From: Dehalococcoidales bacterium
GTDB taxonomy: Bacteria > Chloroflexota > Dehalococcoidia > Dehalococcoidales > DAOVUZ01
Direction: 5' to 3'
NCBI GenBank assembly: GCA_030632305.1
Contig: DAOVUZ010000032.1
Coordinates: forward strand, 1-7,794
DNA: 7,794 nt
Below are positions 1-6,283 of the stretch, in pieces. The notes beneath the pieces are model-generated. The model had not been told where the DNA came from. It saw only the letters and a list, made by a program, of their open reading frames with translations, and did no database searches. Position numbers and translations under genes: made by a program. The stretch's first letter is position 1. Each line of letters starts with the position of its first letter.

Positions 1-976
1 CATTGACGGAATTTTCCAGAATGTGCCCAACATTAACCGGGCTAGAGTTAGTGTTCATTGCCATAATGACCTGGGTCTGGCGGTGGCTAATAGCCTGGAG
101 GCGGTCAAACGGGGAGCAAGACAGGTGGAGTGTACTATAAATGGTATTGGGGAAAGGGCAGGTAATGCCTCACTCGAGGAAATTGTGATGGCGGTTAAGA
201 CCCGTAGCGACTTTTTTAACCTGACGACAAATGTTGATACCGGGCAAATCTATAAGGCAAGCCGAGTGGTAAGCGAGCTAACTGGTTTTCTTGTTCAACC
301 TAATAAGGCAATTGTAGGCGCTAATGCCTTTCGCCATGAGTCGGGAATCCACCAGGATGGCGTCATCAAGATGCCGATAACCTATGAAATAATTGACCCT
401 CGAACAGTAGGCATACCAGCCAGTAGTTTAGTATTGGGTAAGCTTAGTGGACGGCATGCCTTTAAGGAGCGGCTGGCGGAATTGGGTTATAGCTTGAGTG
501 AGGTAGATTTTGACCGTGCCTTCTCTGCCTTTAAAGAACTGGCTGATAAAAAGAAGGGAATTACCGATAGAGATATAGAATCGCTTATCGCCCAGGAGCT
601 ACGCACCGTGTCTGAAGTCTATCGCCTCGACCGCGTTCAGGTGTCTTGCGGCGACAGGGGCATTCCCACTGCCTCAGTTATACTTGGTGCCCCTGATGGT
701 CAGGTTCTGGCTGATGCTGCCCTTGGTACCGGACCCGTTGATGCTGTGTATAAGGCTATAAATCGGATAGTGGGAGTGCCTAATTCGCTTATTGAATTTA
801 GTGTTAATTCAGTGACTGAAGGCATTGATGCCATCGGTGAGGTGCTGATAAGGATAGAGAGCGAGGGTATAACCTATACCGGGCGGGGTGCCGACACCGA
901 TATTATTGTTGCCAGCGCTAAAGCCTATATGAATGCCCTTAATCGGTTACTAGCGGCTAGAAAAGTGGCGGAGTAG
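1..976 (+). CDS. leuA: 2-isopropylmalate synthase, C-terminal part (5' end outside window)
   Basis: Condenses acetyl-CoA with 2-oxoisovalerate, the first committed step of leucine synthesis in the cytoplasm. The reading frame is open to the left edge (first full codon at base 2), so the N-terminal part of the TIM barrel is missing and the GTG at 23 is not the start. About 325 residues are visible. The metal-binding HCHND motif is at 56-70, followed by a GIGERAGN motif and the HESGIHQDG motif of the IPMS catalytic and linker region. The last ~120 residues match the LeuA allosteric dimer domain, including GTGPVDAVYKAINRI and the terminal GADTDIIVASAKAYMNALN. That domain is the usual site of leucine feedback inhibition, so the protein is probably feedback-regulated. 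It ends in TAG, 192 bp before leuC. The HCHND-to-GERAGN stretch closely parallels CimA in the same operon, showing the two are paralogs. Confidence 0.96.
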   Translation, partial: IDGIFQNVPNINRARVSVHCHNDLGLAVANSLEAVKRGARQVECTINGIGERAGNASLEEIVMAVKTRSDFFNLTTNVDTGQIYKASRVVSELTGFLVQPNKAIVGANAFRHESGIHQDGVIKMPITYEIIDPRTVGIPASSLVLGKLSGRHAFKERLAELGYSLSEVDFDRAFSAFKELADKKKGITDRDIESLIAQELRTVSEVYRLDRVQVSCGDRGIPTASVILGAPDGQVLADAALGTGPVDAVYKAINRIVGVPNSLIEFSVNSVTEGIDAIGEVLIRIESEGITYTGRGADTDIIVASAKAYMNALNRLLAARKVAE

Positions 977-981
977 GTTTT

Positions 982-1014
982 CAGCGGAGGTGCTCTGCTG
1001 ATTCCATCCTCCGC
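982..1014 (+). promoter_or_regulatory. Mutually exclusive hairpins downstream of leuA
   Basis: Two alternative stems share the same bases. CAGCGGAG (982-989) can pair with CTCTGCTG (993-1000) through eight pairs including one G-U, with a GTG loop. GCGGAGG (984-990) can instead pair perfectly with CCTCCGC (1008-1014), which directly abuts the ATG at 1015. GCGGAG at 968-973, in the end of leuA, could also compete for 1009-1014. No U-run follows either stem, so neither is a standard intrinsic terminator. The arrangement could be a regulatory switch, an mRNA-stability element, or chance. Seen by eye only; no folding energy was computed. Confidence 0.35.
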
Positions 1015-1053
1015 ATGTTAATAGTATTACTTCTCTCTCATTATATTCGGTAA
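1015..1053 (+). CDS. Possible branched-chain-rich leader peptide (12 aa)
   Basis: ATG at 1015 opens a 12-codon frame ending in TAA, reading MLIVLLLSHYIR. Seven of twelve residues are Leu, Ile or Val, including a Leu-Leu-Leu run. It lies between leuA and leuC of a branched-chain amino acid operon. Leader peptides rich in the regulated amino acid are the hallmark of transcription attenuation in the enterobacterial leu and ilv operons. Against this, there is no good Shine-Dalgarno within 15 bases of the ATG (the nearest GGAGG is 986-990, 24 nt upstream), no U-rich terminator lies between it and leuC, and AT-rich spacer DNA yields Leu/Ile codons by chance. It sits within the operon rather than at its head, so it would control only leuC onward. 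A candidate, not an established gene. Confidence 0.3.
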   Translation: MLIVLLLSHYIR

Positions 1054-1155
1054 TAGCCTGTCTCAGGGTTAATCTCCTAATCATTCCAAACCAAAGGAAG
1101 GTATGGAGTCATTTACCAGGGAAGTTTGAAGGGGGTGAGGTTGATAAATAATCTC

Positions 1156-1160
1156 AGGGG
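1156..1160 (+). promoter_or_regulatory. Ribosome binding site deciding the TTG start of leuC
   Basis: AGGGG lies 8 nt before the TTG at 1169. The nearby ATG at 1164 is followed by CAT and TGA, so it cannot start leuC. In the leuC frame there is a stop at 1145-1147 and no ATG or GTG before the conserved N-terminus. TTG is therefore the supported start. Confidence 0.75.
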
Positions 1161-1168
1161 AAAATGCA

Positions 1169-2428
1169 TTGACTTTAGTTGAGAAAATACTCGCTGCCCA
1201 TACCGGTAAGGAGAAGGTAAGCCCGGGCGAATTCATAAACGCCAGGGTTGACCTGATTCTAGCCAATGATATTACCGCCCCCATTGCTATTAGAGAGTTT
1301 CAGCGAATTGGGGTGGGTAAGGTCTTTGACCCCAAAAAGGTGGTGATGGTGCCTGACCACTTTGTGCCTAATAAGGACATTGCTTCGGCAGAGCAGGCTA
1401 AGCTGATGCGTGAGTTTTGTTATGAGCAGGGGGTAATATACTTTGAAGTCGGGCGGATGGGTATTGAGCATGTGCTTTTACCGGAGCAGGGGCTGGTGCT
1501 ACCTGGGGATGTGGTTATCGGGGCTGATTCCCACACCTGCACCTACGGCGCTCTGGGTGCCTTGGCTACCGGAATGGGGTCAACTGATATTGCGGCAGCT
1601 ATGGCAACCGGTGACATCTGGATGAAGGTGCCACCGACAATTAAGCTGATTTACCATGGGACTCTGGGGGAATGGGTAGGGGGTAAGGACTTAATTTTAT
1701 TTACTATCGGCGACATTGGGGTCGATGGTGCCCTGTATTCGGCAATGGAGTTTACCGGTGAGGCGATAGATGCCTTATCCATAGATGGGCGATTTACTAT
1801 GGCTAATATGGCGATTGAGGCTGGGGCTAAAGTCGGTGTTTTCCGGGTGGATAATAAGACACAACTTTACATAAAGTCTAGAGCCAAACGCTCTTACATG
1901 GTCTATGAACCGGATGGTGATGCTGAATACTCTCAGGTTATTGAGTATGATGTCTCAGCCCTTGAGCCTCAGGTTGCCTTACCCCATTCGCCGGCTAACA
2001 CTAAACCGATTAGCCAGGTAGGGGATATAGAAATCAATCAAGCGGTAATTGGCAGTTGCACTAACGGTCGGCTTGAAGACCTGCGGCTTGCCGCCGAGAT
2101 ATTGAAAAGGAAGAAGGTGCACCCGAGAGTGCGCTGCATTATTCTTCCCGGCTCACAGCAGGTATATCTTGATGCCCTGAGAGAAGGGCTGATAGGAATA
2201 TTTATCAGAGCCGGCGCAGCAGTCAGCACCCCGACCTGTGGTCCCTGTCTCGGTGGTCATATGGGGGTTCTGGCTGATGGTGAGCGCTGTATATCGACTA
2301 CCAACCGCAACTTTGTGGGCAGGATGGGCAGCCCCAAATCGGAGGTCTATCTGGCAAGCCCAGCAGTAGCTGCTGCCAGTGCTATAATGGGCAGAATTAC
2401 CAGTCCTGATGAAGTTATAAAACCTTAA
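1169..2428 (+). CDS. leuC: 3-isopropylmalate dehydratase large subunit
   Basis: Large subunit of isopropylmalate isomerase, an aconitase-family enzyme with a [4Fe-4S] cluster. It works with LeuD to convert 2-isopropylmalate to 3-isopropylmalate, and probably citramalate to 3-methylmalate. The product is 419 aa, the length of the short archaeal/anaerobe LeuC type rather than the ~465 aa enterobacterial type. Visible motifs are the GADSHTCTYGALGA block (residues 118-131), the GSCTNGR cluster-binding motif (Cys297), and TCGPCLGG with Cys357 and Cys360; together these give the three cluster ligands. The usual SPAVAAASA segment is near the C-terminus. The N-terminal TLVEKILAAHTG fits the family and supports the TTG start. 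Its partner gene leuD is not adjacent: a small MGMT-like gene starts 12 nt after the leuC stop. No key residue appears to be missing. Confidence 0.97.
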   Translation: MTLVEKILAAHTGKEKVSPGEFINARVDLILANDITAPIAIREFQRIGVGKVFDPKKVVMVPDHFVPNKDIASAEQAKLMREFCYEQGVIYFEVGRMGIEHVLLPEQGLVLPGDVVIGADSHTCTYGALGALATGMGSTDIAAAMATGDIWMKVPPTIKLIYHGTLGEWVGGKDLILFTIGDIGVDGALYSAMEFTGEAIDALSIDGRFTMANMAIEAGAKVGVFRVDNKTQLYIKSRAKRSYMVYEPDGDAEYSQVIEYDVSALEPQVALPHSPANTKPISQVGDIEINQAVIGSCTNGRLEDLRLAAEILKRKKVHPRVRCIILPGSQQVYLDALREGLIGIFIRAGAAVSTPTCGPCLGGHMGVLADGERCISTTNRNFVGRMGSPKSEVYLASPAVAAASAIMGRITSPDEVIKP

Positions 2429-2440
2429 AAGGAGAGAGTC

Positions 2441-2896
2441 ATGGCTAAAAGGAAGACCTGGCGAGAGAAGTTGGAGGTAGACCAGGGGCGAAAGGTAGTT
2501 GATAACCCGAAAGGCGGGGGCACACTGCTCATTCCCAAGCCCCTTGACGTTGATGCTCTGGTGCGCAAGGTTGAAACAGGTAAACTGGTTACTGTTGACA
2601 AAATCAGGAGACGGCTGGCTAAGGATTACGGCGGCGATACTGCCTGCCCACTGTGCACTGGCATCTTCCTCCGCATCGCTGCTGAAGCTGCCGAGGAGGA
2701 TTTAACCAGGGGGGCGACCGAAATAACCCCCTATTGGCGGGTGGTTAAAGCCGACGGCGGGCTAAACGAAAAATTCCCCGGCGGCGTAGACGCCCAGGCT
2801 GCTTACTTGAGAGAAGAAGGGCATACCATTGAGCTGGGCAAAGGCAAACAACCACACAAAGTAAAGGATTTTGAAAAGGCGCTGCAGAGACTATGA
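2441..2896 (+). CDS. MGMT/ATL-family DNA-binding-like protein lacking the acceptor cysteine
   Basis: A 151-aa protein, ATG start, with AAGGAG at 2429-2434 spaced 6 nt. The C-terminal half resembles the alkyltransferase fold of O6-alkylguanine-DNA alkyltransferases and alkyltransferase-like proteins. The PCHRV(I/V) active-site motif is represented by PYWRVV (residues 97-102), so the acceptor Cys is Tyr98 and the His is Trp99. It is followed by the family's G-x-L, a GG pair (114-115) and the L-x-x-EGHTI ending. Residues 50-85 (LVTVDKIRRRLA, then a helix after CPLCTGIF) would cover the helix-turn-helix region. The N-terminal ~45 residues, starting MAKRKTWREKL, recall an MGMT-family group in actinobacteria and Chloroflexi. 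With no acceptor Cys it should not dealkylate DNA; it may bind damaged DNA as ATL proteins do, or have another role. A CxxC (Cys69, Cys72) is present. It sits unexpectedly between leuC and leuD, probably co-transcribed with both. Confidence 0.8.
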   Translation: MAKRKTWREKLEVDQGRKVVDNPKGGGTLLIPKPLDVDALVRKVETGKLVTVDKIRRRLAKDYGGDTACPLCTGIFLRIAAEAAEEDLTRGATEITPYWRVVKADGGLNEKFPGGVDAQAAYLREEGHTIELGKGKQPHKVKDFEKALQRL

Positions 2897-2946
2897 CTAT
2901 CAAGAAGTTGGTTGGGAAGACCTTAAATAAGGAGATTTTAACTTGA
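2893..2946 (+). other. 17-codon micro-ORF bridging the MGMT-like gene and leuD
   Basis: ATG at 2893 overlaps the MGMT-like gene's TGA (ATGA), and the frame closes with TGA at 2944-2946, which overlaps the leuD TTG (TTGA). The peptide would be MTIKKLVGKTLNKEILT. The arrangement could let ribosomes pass from one gene to the next by re-initiation. It has no strong ribosome site of its own, and its last codons include the leuD Shine-Dalgarno, so it may simply be spacer. Confidence 0.2.
2929..2934 (+). promoter_or_regulatory. Ribosome binding site deciding the TTG start of leuD
   Basis: AAGGAG is 8 nt upstream of the TTG at 2943. The encoded N-terminus, ILNGKVHKYG, aligns with the usual start of short-type LeuD, and no ATG is available there. 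This supports TTG as the true start. Confidence 0.8.
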
Positions 2947-3446
2947 TACTCAACGGCAAAGTCCATAAATATGGCGCTGATGTTAATACCGATGTTATTA
3001 TACCGGCTCGGTATCTGAATGTGTCTGACCCGGCGGAACTGGCAAAGCACTGCATGGAGGATATAGACCGGGAGTTTGTAGCTGAGGTGCAGCCCGGGGA
3101 TATAATTATGGCAACCACTAACTTCGGCTGTGGCTCATCTAGGGAACATGCCCCGCTGGCGATTAAAGCATCGGGGATATCGTGTATAATAGCTAAAAGC
3201 TTTGCTCGTATCTTTTTCCGCAATGCCATAAACATTGGTCTGCCCCTGCTTGAATGTGAGGAAGCAGTGGCTCAAACCGAGGCTGGCGATTTGCTTGAGG
3301 TTGACCTGTCCAGTGGCAAAATAAAGAATTTGACCAGAGGGATGACATTTACCGCCAAGCCTTATCCCGATTTTATGGCTGAGCTTATCTCTGCCGGCGG
3401 GCTGATTGAGTATACCAAACAAAGATTAATTAGTAGGAGGCTTTAG
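2943..3446 (+). CDS. leuD: 3-isopropylmalate dehydratase small subunit
   Basis: Small (swivel-domain) subunit of isopropylmalate isomerase, pairing with LeuC. The product is 167 aa, the short type found in archaea and many anaerobic bacteria. Residues 4-25 (NGKVHKYGADVNTDVIIPARYL) and the catalytic-loop motif FGCGSSREHAP (61-71) are diagnostic, followed by SFARIFFRNAINIGLPLLEC. The YLNVSDP segment after PARYL lies in the loop associated with substrate choice between isopropylmalate and homocitrate relatives. Here it resembles the YLNTSDP form I recall from bacterial LeuD, so an isopropylmalate (and citramalate) role fits. It starts 46 nt after the MGMT-like gene and its stop directly abuts the leuB GTG, so translation of leuD and leuB is probably coupled. 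A role in homoaconitate metabolism is less likely given leuA, leuB and cimA alongside. Confidence 0.96.
   Translation: MILNGKVHKYGADVNTDVIIPARYLNVSDPAELAKHCMEDIDREFVAEVQPGDIIMATTNFGCGSSREHAPLAIKASGISCIIAKSFARIFFRNAINIGLPLLECEEAVAQTEAGDLLEVDLSSGKIKNLTRGMTFTAKPYPDFMAELISAGGLIEYTKQRLISRRL
3435..3440 (+). promoter_or_regulatory. Ribosome binding site for leuB, inside leuD
   Basis: AGGAGG lies 6 nt before the GTG at 3447 and is embedded in the last codons of leuD (its TAG is 3444-3446). The gene junction is 0 nt, and the strong site identifies GTG as the leuB start. Confidence 0.85.
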
Positions 3447-4541
3447 GTGGAGTTTAACCTGGCGGTTTTACCCGGTGATGGCGTTGGCCCTGAGGTTACC
3501 GGTGAAGGAATCAAGGTGTTGCAGGCAATAGGCAGCAGGTTTGGACACAGTTTCAACTTGCACTATGGGTTGGTGGGTGGTATGGCTATTGACCAGCAGG
3601 GAACGGCGCTTTCGCCAGATACCCTGAAAATGTGTCGGAGTTGCAATGCGGTGTTATTAGGTGCGGTGGGCGGACCCAGGTGGGATGACCCCCAGGCTAA
3701 GGTTCATCCTGAAGATGGTCTGCTGGCATTACGAAAGGGTCTGGGGCTGTTCGCCAATCTGCGCCCGGTTAAGGTATTTCCTATGCTTGTTGATTCTACT
3801 AATCTGAAGCCCAATGTTATTGACGGGGTGGATTTTATATTTGTTCGTGAGCTTACCGGAGGTCTTTACTTTGCCCGACCCAAGAGACGGTGGCAGACAT
3901 CCCGGGGCAGACGGGCTACCGACACAATGACCTACTCGGAGCAGGAGATTGAGCGTATTGTCAGGGTTGGCTTTGAGCTGGCACGGAGGCGGCGTAAAAA
4001 GCTGGTGTCGGTAGATAAAGCTAATGTTCTGCAGTCTTCCCGCTTGTGGCGACAGGTGGCGGTAGAGGTGGCTGCCGACTATCCCGATGTAGAACTGGAG
4101 CACATGCTGGTAGATGCCTGCTCTATGCGACTAATCCAGAACCCTACTTATTTTGATGTTCTGGTTACCGAGAATATGTTTGGTGATATTCTTACCGATG
4201 AGGCATCAATGCTGGCGGGGTCGATGGGAATGCTGCCTTCAGCTAGTCTGGCTGGGGTGCCGCAGGGAGGGGTCAATATATTCGGTATGTATGAGCCTAT
4301 TCATGGCAGTGCCCCTCGCCGTGCCGGTTTGAACATGGCTAATCCCGTGGCTATAATTCTTAGTGTAGCTATGATGCTGCGCTACTCATTTGGCTTGGTA
4401 AAAGAGGCAGGGGCTATTGAGTCTGCGGTTGAGCAGGTATTGCACCAGGATTACCGCACCTATGATATAATGGACGAAGGCAAAACAAAGGTGGGGACGA
4501 AGGAGATGGGGGATTTAATTGCCGGGAGAGTGGGAGGATAA
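3447..4541 (+). CDS. leuB: 3-isopropylmalate dehydrogenase with an unusual coenzyme-site motif
   Basis: Oxidatively decarboxylates 3-isopropylmalate to 2-oxoisocaproate, and in this operon probably also 3-methylmalate to 2-oxobutyrate. The length (364 aa) is typical. Catalytic and substrate residues are present: the RKGLGLFANLRP loop (Arg96, Arg106), Arg134 in RELTGG, Tyr163 in DTMTYS, Lys191 in SVDKANVL, and metal ligands Asp223, Asp247 and Asp251 in FGDILTDEAS. The coenzyme segment after YEPIHGSAP reads Arg291-Arg292 (bases 4317-4322). NAD-dependent LeuB normally has Asp-Ile there, and the Asp binds the adenosine ribose hydroxyls. NADP-dependent isocitrate dehydrogenase of E. coli has Lys-Tyr at the same place. 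The change suggests weakened NAD preference and possible NADP use; this is inference. Ala298 before NP is kept as in NAD-type LeuB. The surrounding sequence is in frame and conserved, so this is not a frameshift. Confidence 0.95.
   Translation: MEFNLAVLPGDGVGPEVTGEGIKVLQAIGSRFGHSFNLHYGLVGGMAIDQQGTALSPDTLKMCRSCNAVLLGAVGGPRWDDPQAKVHPEDGLLALRKGLGLFANLRPVKVFPMLVDSTNLKPNVIDGVDFIFVRELTGGLYFARPKRRWQTSRGRRATDTMTYSEQEIERIVRVGFELARRRRKKLVSVDKANVLQSSRLWRQVAVEVAADYPDVELEHMLVDACSMRLIQNPTYFDVLVTENMFGDILTDEASMLAGSMGMLPSASLAGVPQGGVNIFGMYEPIHGSAPRRAGLNMANPVAIILSVAMMLRYSFGLVKEAGAIESAVEQVLHQDYRTYDIMDEGKTKVGTKEMGDLIAGRVGG
4532..4537 (+). promoter_or_regulatory. Ribosome binding site deciding the TTG start of cimA
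   Basis: GGGAGG, inside the end of leuB, is 7 nt before the TTG at 4545. The translated N-terminus TQVQLYDTTLRDGAQ is the expected start of the family, and the leuB stop is only 3 nt upstream. Confidence 0.82.
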
Positions 4542-4544
4542 GAA

Positions 4545-6137
4545 TTGACACAAGTTCAGCTTTATGATACCACACTGCGGGATGGGGCGCAGAGAGAGGG
4601 TATCTCCTTCTCGGTGGTTGATAAACTCCATATTGCCCAGAAACTTGATGATTTAGGCATCCACTTTATAGAGGGCGGTTGGCCTGGCTCTAATCCTAAA
4701 GATGTTGAGTTTTTCGATAAGGCGCAGAGCCTGGTCCTTTCCCACTCTGTATTGGTTGCTTTCGGTAGCACCAGACGACCTAAAGTTAAAGCTGAAACTG
4801 ATGCTAACCTGCTAGCTCTGGCTGATTCTGGGGTAAAGGTGGTTACTATTGTCGGCAAGAGCTCGGAATTGCAGGTTACCCAGGTACTGGAAACCAGTTT
4901 GGAAGAAAACCTGAGTATGATTGCCGACTCAATAGAGTATCTCAAGGCAAAAGGTCTTACTGTCTTCTTTGATGCCGAGCACTTCTTTGATGGCTTCAAG
5001 GTTAACTCTGATTATACTCTGCGTTGTTTAACCACTGCTGCCAAAGCCGGGGCTAGCTGCCTGGTGCTTTGTGATACCAACGGGGGCACCCTACCCCATG
5101 AGATAACTGTTGCTGTTGATGCCGCTGGGAAGTTGACTGCTGTGCCCTTGGGTATTCATGCTCATAATGATACTGCGTTGGCGGTAGCTAATACCCTGGC
5201 TGCGGTAAAGGCTGGGGCTACTCAGGTTCAGGGCACCATTAATGGCTATGGCGAGCGCTGTGGCAATGCTAACCTATGCTCTATCATCCCGATATTGAAG
5301 TTCAAGATGAATGTTGATTGTGTTACTGATAAGCAGTTGGCTAAATTGACTGAGGTATCACACTATGTAAGCGAGGCAGCTAATCTTATTCCCGATGACT
5401 TCCTGCCTTATGTTGGTTCCAGTGCCTTTAGCCATAAAGGTGGGCTTCATGTTTCCGGCGTGGTGAAGTGGGCGGATAGCTATCAGCATATAGACCCGGC
5501 TAAGATAGGTAATAAATCAAAGGTGGTAGTATCTGAGCTATCGGGAAAGGGGAATATTCTATATAAGGCAAAAGAAAAGGGATTGGGACTACCCCTGGAA
5601 GGTAAGGAAGCACAGAAGTTGCTGGAGCAGGTTAAGTTGCTAGAGAGTCATGGTTTCCAGTATGACAATGCCGAAGCTTCCTTTGAGCTACTTGTCCGCC
5701 GGGCTAAGCCAGATTACCAGCCACCCTTTGAGCTGGTTGATTTTATGGTAGTGGTTGAGAAGAGACGACGCCCGTCTACTCAGAAGGGGATGGAAGAGAT
5801 GCTCTCCGAGGCAGTGGTAAAGGTAAGGGTGGGCACTGAGGTAATGCACACCGCGGCTGAGGGTAATGGTCCGGTTAATGCTCTGGACCAGGCATTACGC
5901 AAGGCACTATTACAGTTCTATCCCAGCTTAGCTCAGGTCAGGTTAGTTGACTATAAGGTTCGCATTCTTGAGGAGAGTGTTGGCACAACCGCTCAGGTCA
6001 GGGTTCTTATTGAGTCCAGCGATGGGGTTGACGAGTGGCGGACAGTAGGCAGCTCAACCAATATTATAGAAGCTAGCTGGCTGGCACTGGCTGACGGCTT
6101 AGAATATTGGCTGCTAAAACAGAAGTCCAATAAGTAA
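4545..6137 (+). CDS. cimA: (R)-citramalate synthase
   Basis: Condenses pyruvate with acetyl-CoA to (R)-citramalate, opening the threonine-independent route to 2-oxobutyrate and isoleucine. The product is 530 aa, typical for the long CimA form. The DRE-TIM barrel shows YDTTLRDGAQREG (7-19), the CimA-typical FIEGGWPGSNPKD (41-53), FFDAEHFFDG (141-150), metal-binding HAHND (205-209) and GYGERCGNANL (234-244). These are followed by the HKGGLHVSGV linker region (297-306). Residues from about 400 onward form a LeuA-type dimer domain, with GNGPVNALDQALRKAL and the terminal SSTNIIEASWLALADGLEYWLL, presumably for isoleucine feedback. Homocitrate synthase and LeuA are the alternatives, but the GGWPGSNPKD signature and long form point to CimA. 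It is the last gene on this strand and shares LeuCD and LeuB with the leucine pathway. Confidence 0.94.
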   Translation: MTQVQLYDTTLRDGAQREGISFSVVDKLHIAQKLDDLGIHFIEGGWPGSNPKDVEFFDKAQSLVLSHSVLVAFGSTRRPKVKAETDANLLALADSGVKVVTIVGKSSELQVTQVLETSLEENLSMIADSIEYLKAKGLTVFFDAEHFFDGFKVNSDYTLRCLTTAAKAGASCLVLCDTNGGTLPHEITVAVDAAGKLTAVPLGIHAHNDTALAVANTLAAVKAGATQVQGTINGYGERCGNANLCSIIPILKFKMNVDCVTDKQLAKLTEVSHYVSEAANLIPDDFLPYVGSSAFSHKGGLHVSGVVKWADSYQHIDPAKIGNKSKVVVSELSGKGNILYKAKEKGLGLPLEGKEAQKLLEQVKLLESHGFQYDNAEASFELLVRRAKPDYQPPFELVDFMVVVEKRRRPSTQKGMEEMLSEAVVKVRVGTEVMHTAAEGNGPVNALDQALRKALLQFYPSLAQVRLVDYKVRILEESVGTTAQVRVLIESSDGVDEWRTVGSSTNIIEASWLALADGLEYWLLKQKSNK

Positions 6138-6283
6138 GAAAGAGGGCGAAGTCTGGGATTTTTGGTCATCGCATTAGCTTGATTCAAAGAGGCTTGAGGC
6201 TAGTTTTAAACCGGCTTACCCACCGGCATTATATATAGAGGCTTATATTGCTTGTCCAGATTTTTTCTGATTAAAGCTTATAT
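6138..6283 (+). other. Convergent intergenic gap with weak hairpins only
   Basis: The 146 bp between cimA (+) and the cysteine synthase (-) should hold termination signals for both operons. CTGATTA at 6267-6273 pairs with TAATCAG at 6285-6291 (7 bp, 11-nt loop, overlapping the cysteine synthase stop). Its T6 run (6261-6266) lies on the wrong side of the stem for either strand to make a classic terminator. CCGG at 6211-6214 and 6223-6226 could form a 4-bp stem with, on the - strand, a short TTT after it. AGAGGCTT occurs twice (6188-6195 and 6237-6244). I see no gene here. Confidence 0.4.

Noticed and set aside
23..25. GTG at 23 as a start of a shortened LeuA
   Set aside because: The frame stays open to the window edge and upstream codons (IDGIFQN) match the family, so the gene is cut by the window and not truncated.
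1057..1067. CCTG-tct-CAGG hairpin as an attenuator terminator after the leader ORF
   Set aside because: The stem is only 4 bp and no U-run follows; too weak to call.
1103..1129. Second mini-ORF (MESFTREV) in the leuA-leuC gap
   Set aside because: Its AAGGAAGG is only 1 nt from the ATG, too close for a normal ribosome site, and the composition is unremarkable.
2735..2746. Functional O6-alkylguanine alkyltransferase (ogt/ada type)
   Set aside because: The acceptor Cys of PCHR is Tyr in PYWR, so suicide alkyl transfer is not expected; no gene symbol assigned.
3729..4103. 124-codon open frame on the - strand inside leuB
   Set aside because: It is antisense to the conserved LeuB catalytic region and has no family features or operon context; treated as a shadow.
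4562..4999. 145-codon open frame on the - strand inside cimA
   Set aside because: It is fully antisense to a strongly conserved part of CimA, has no recognisable family features, and is explained by the codon structure of the real gene.
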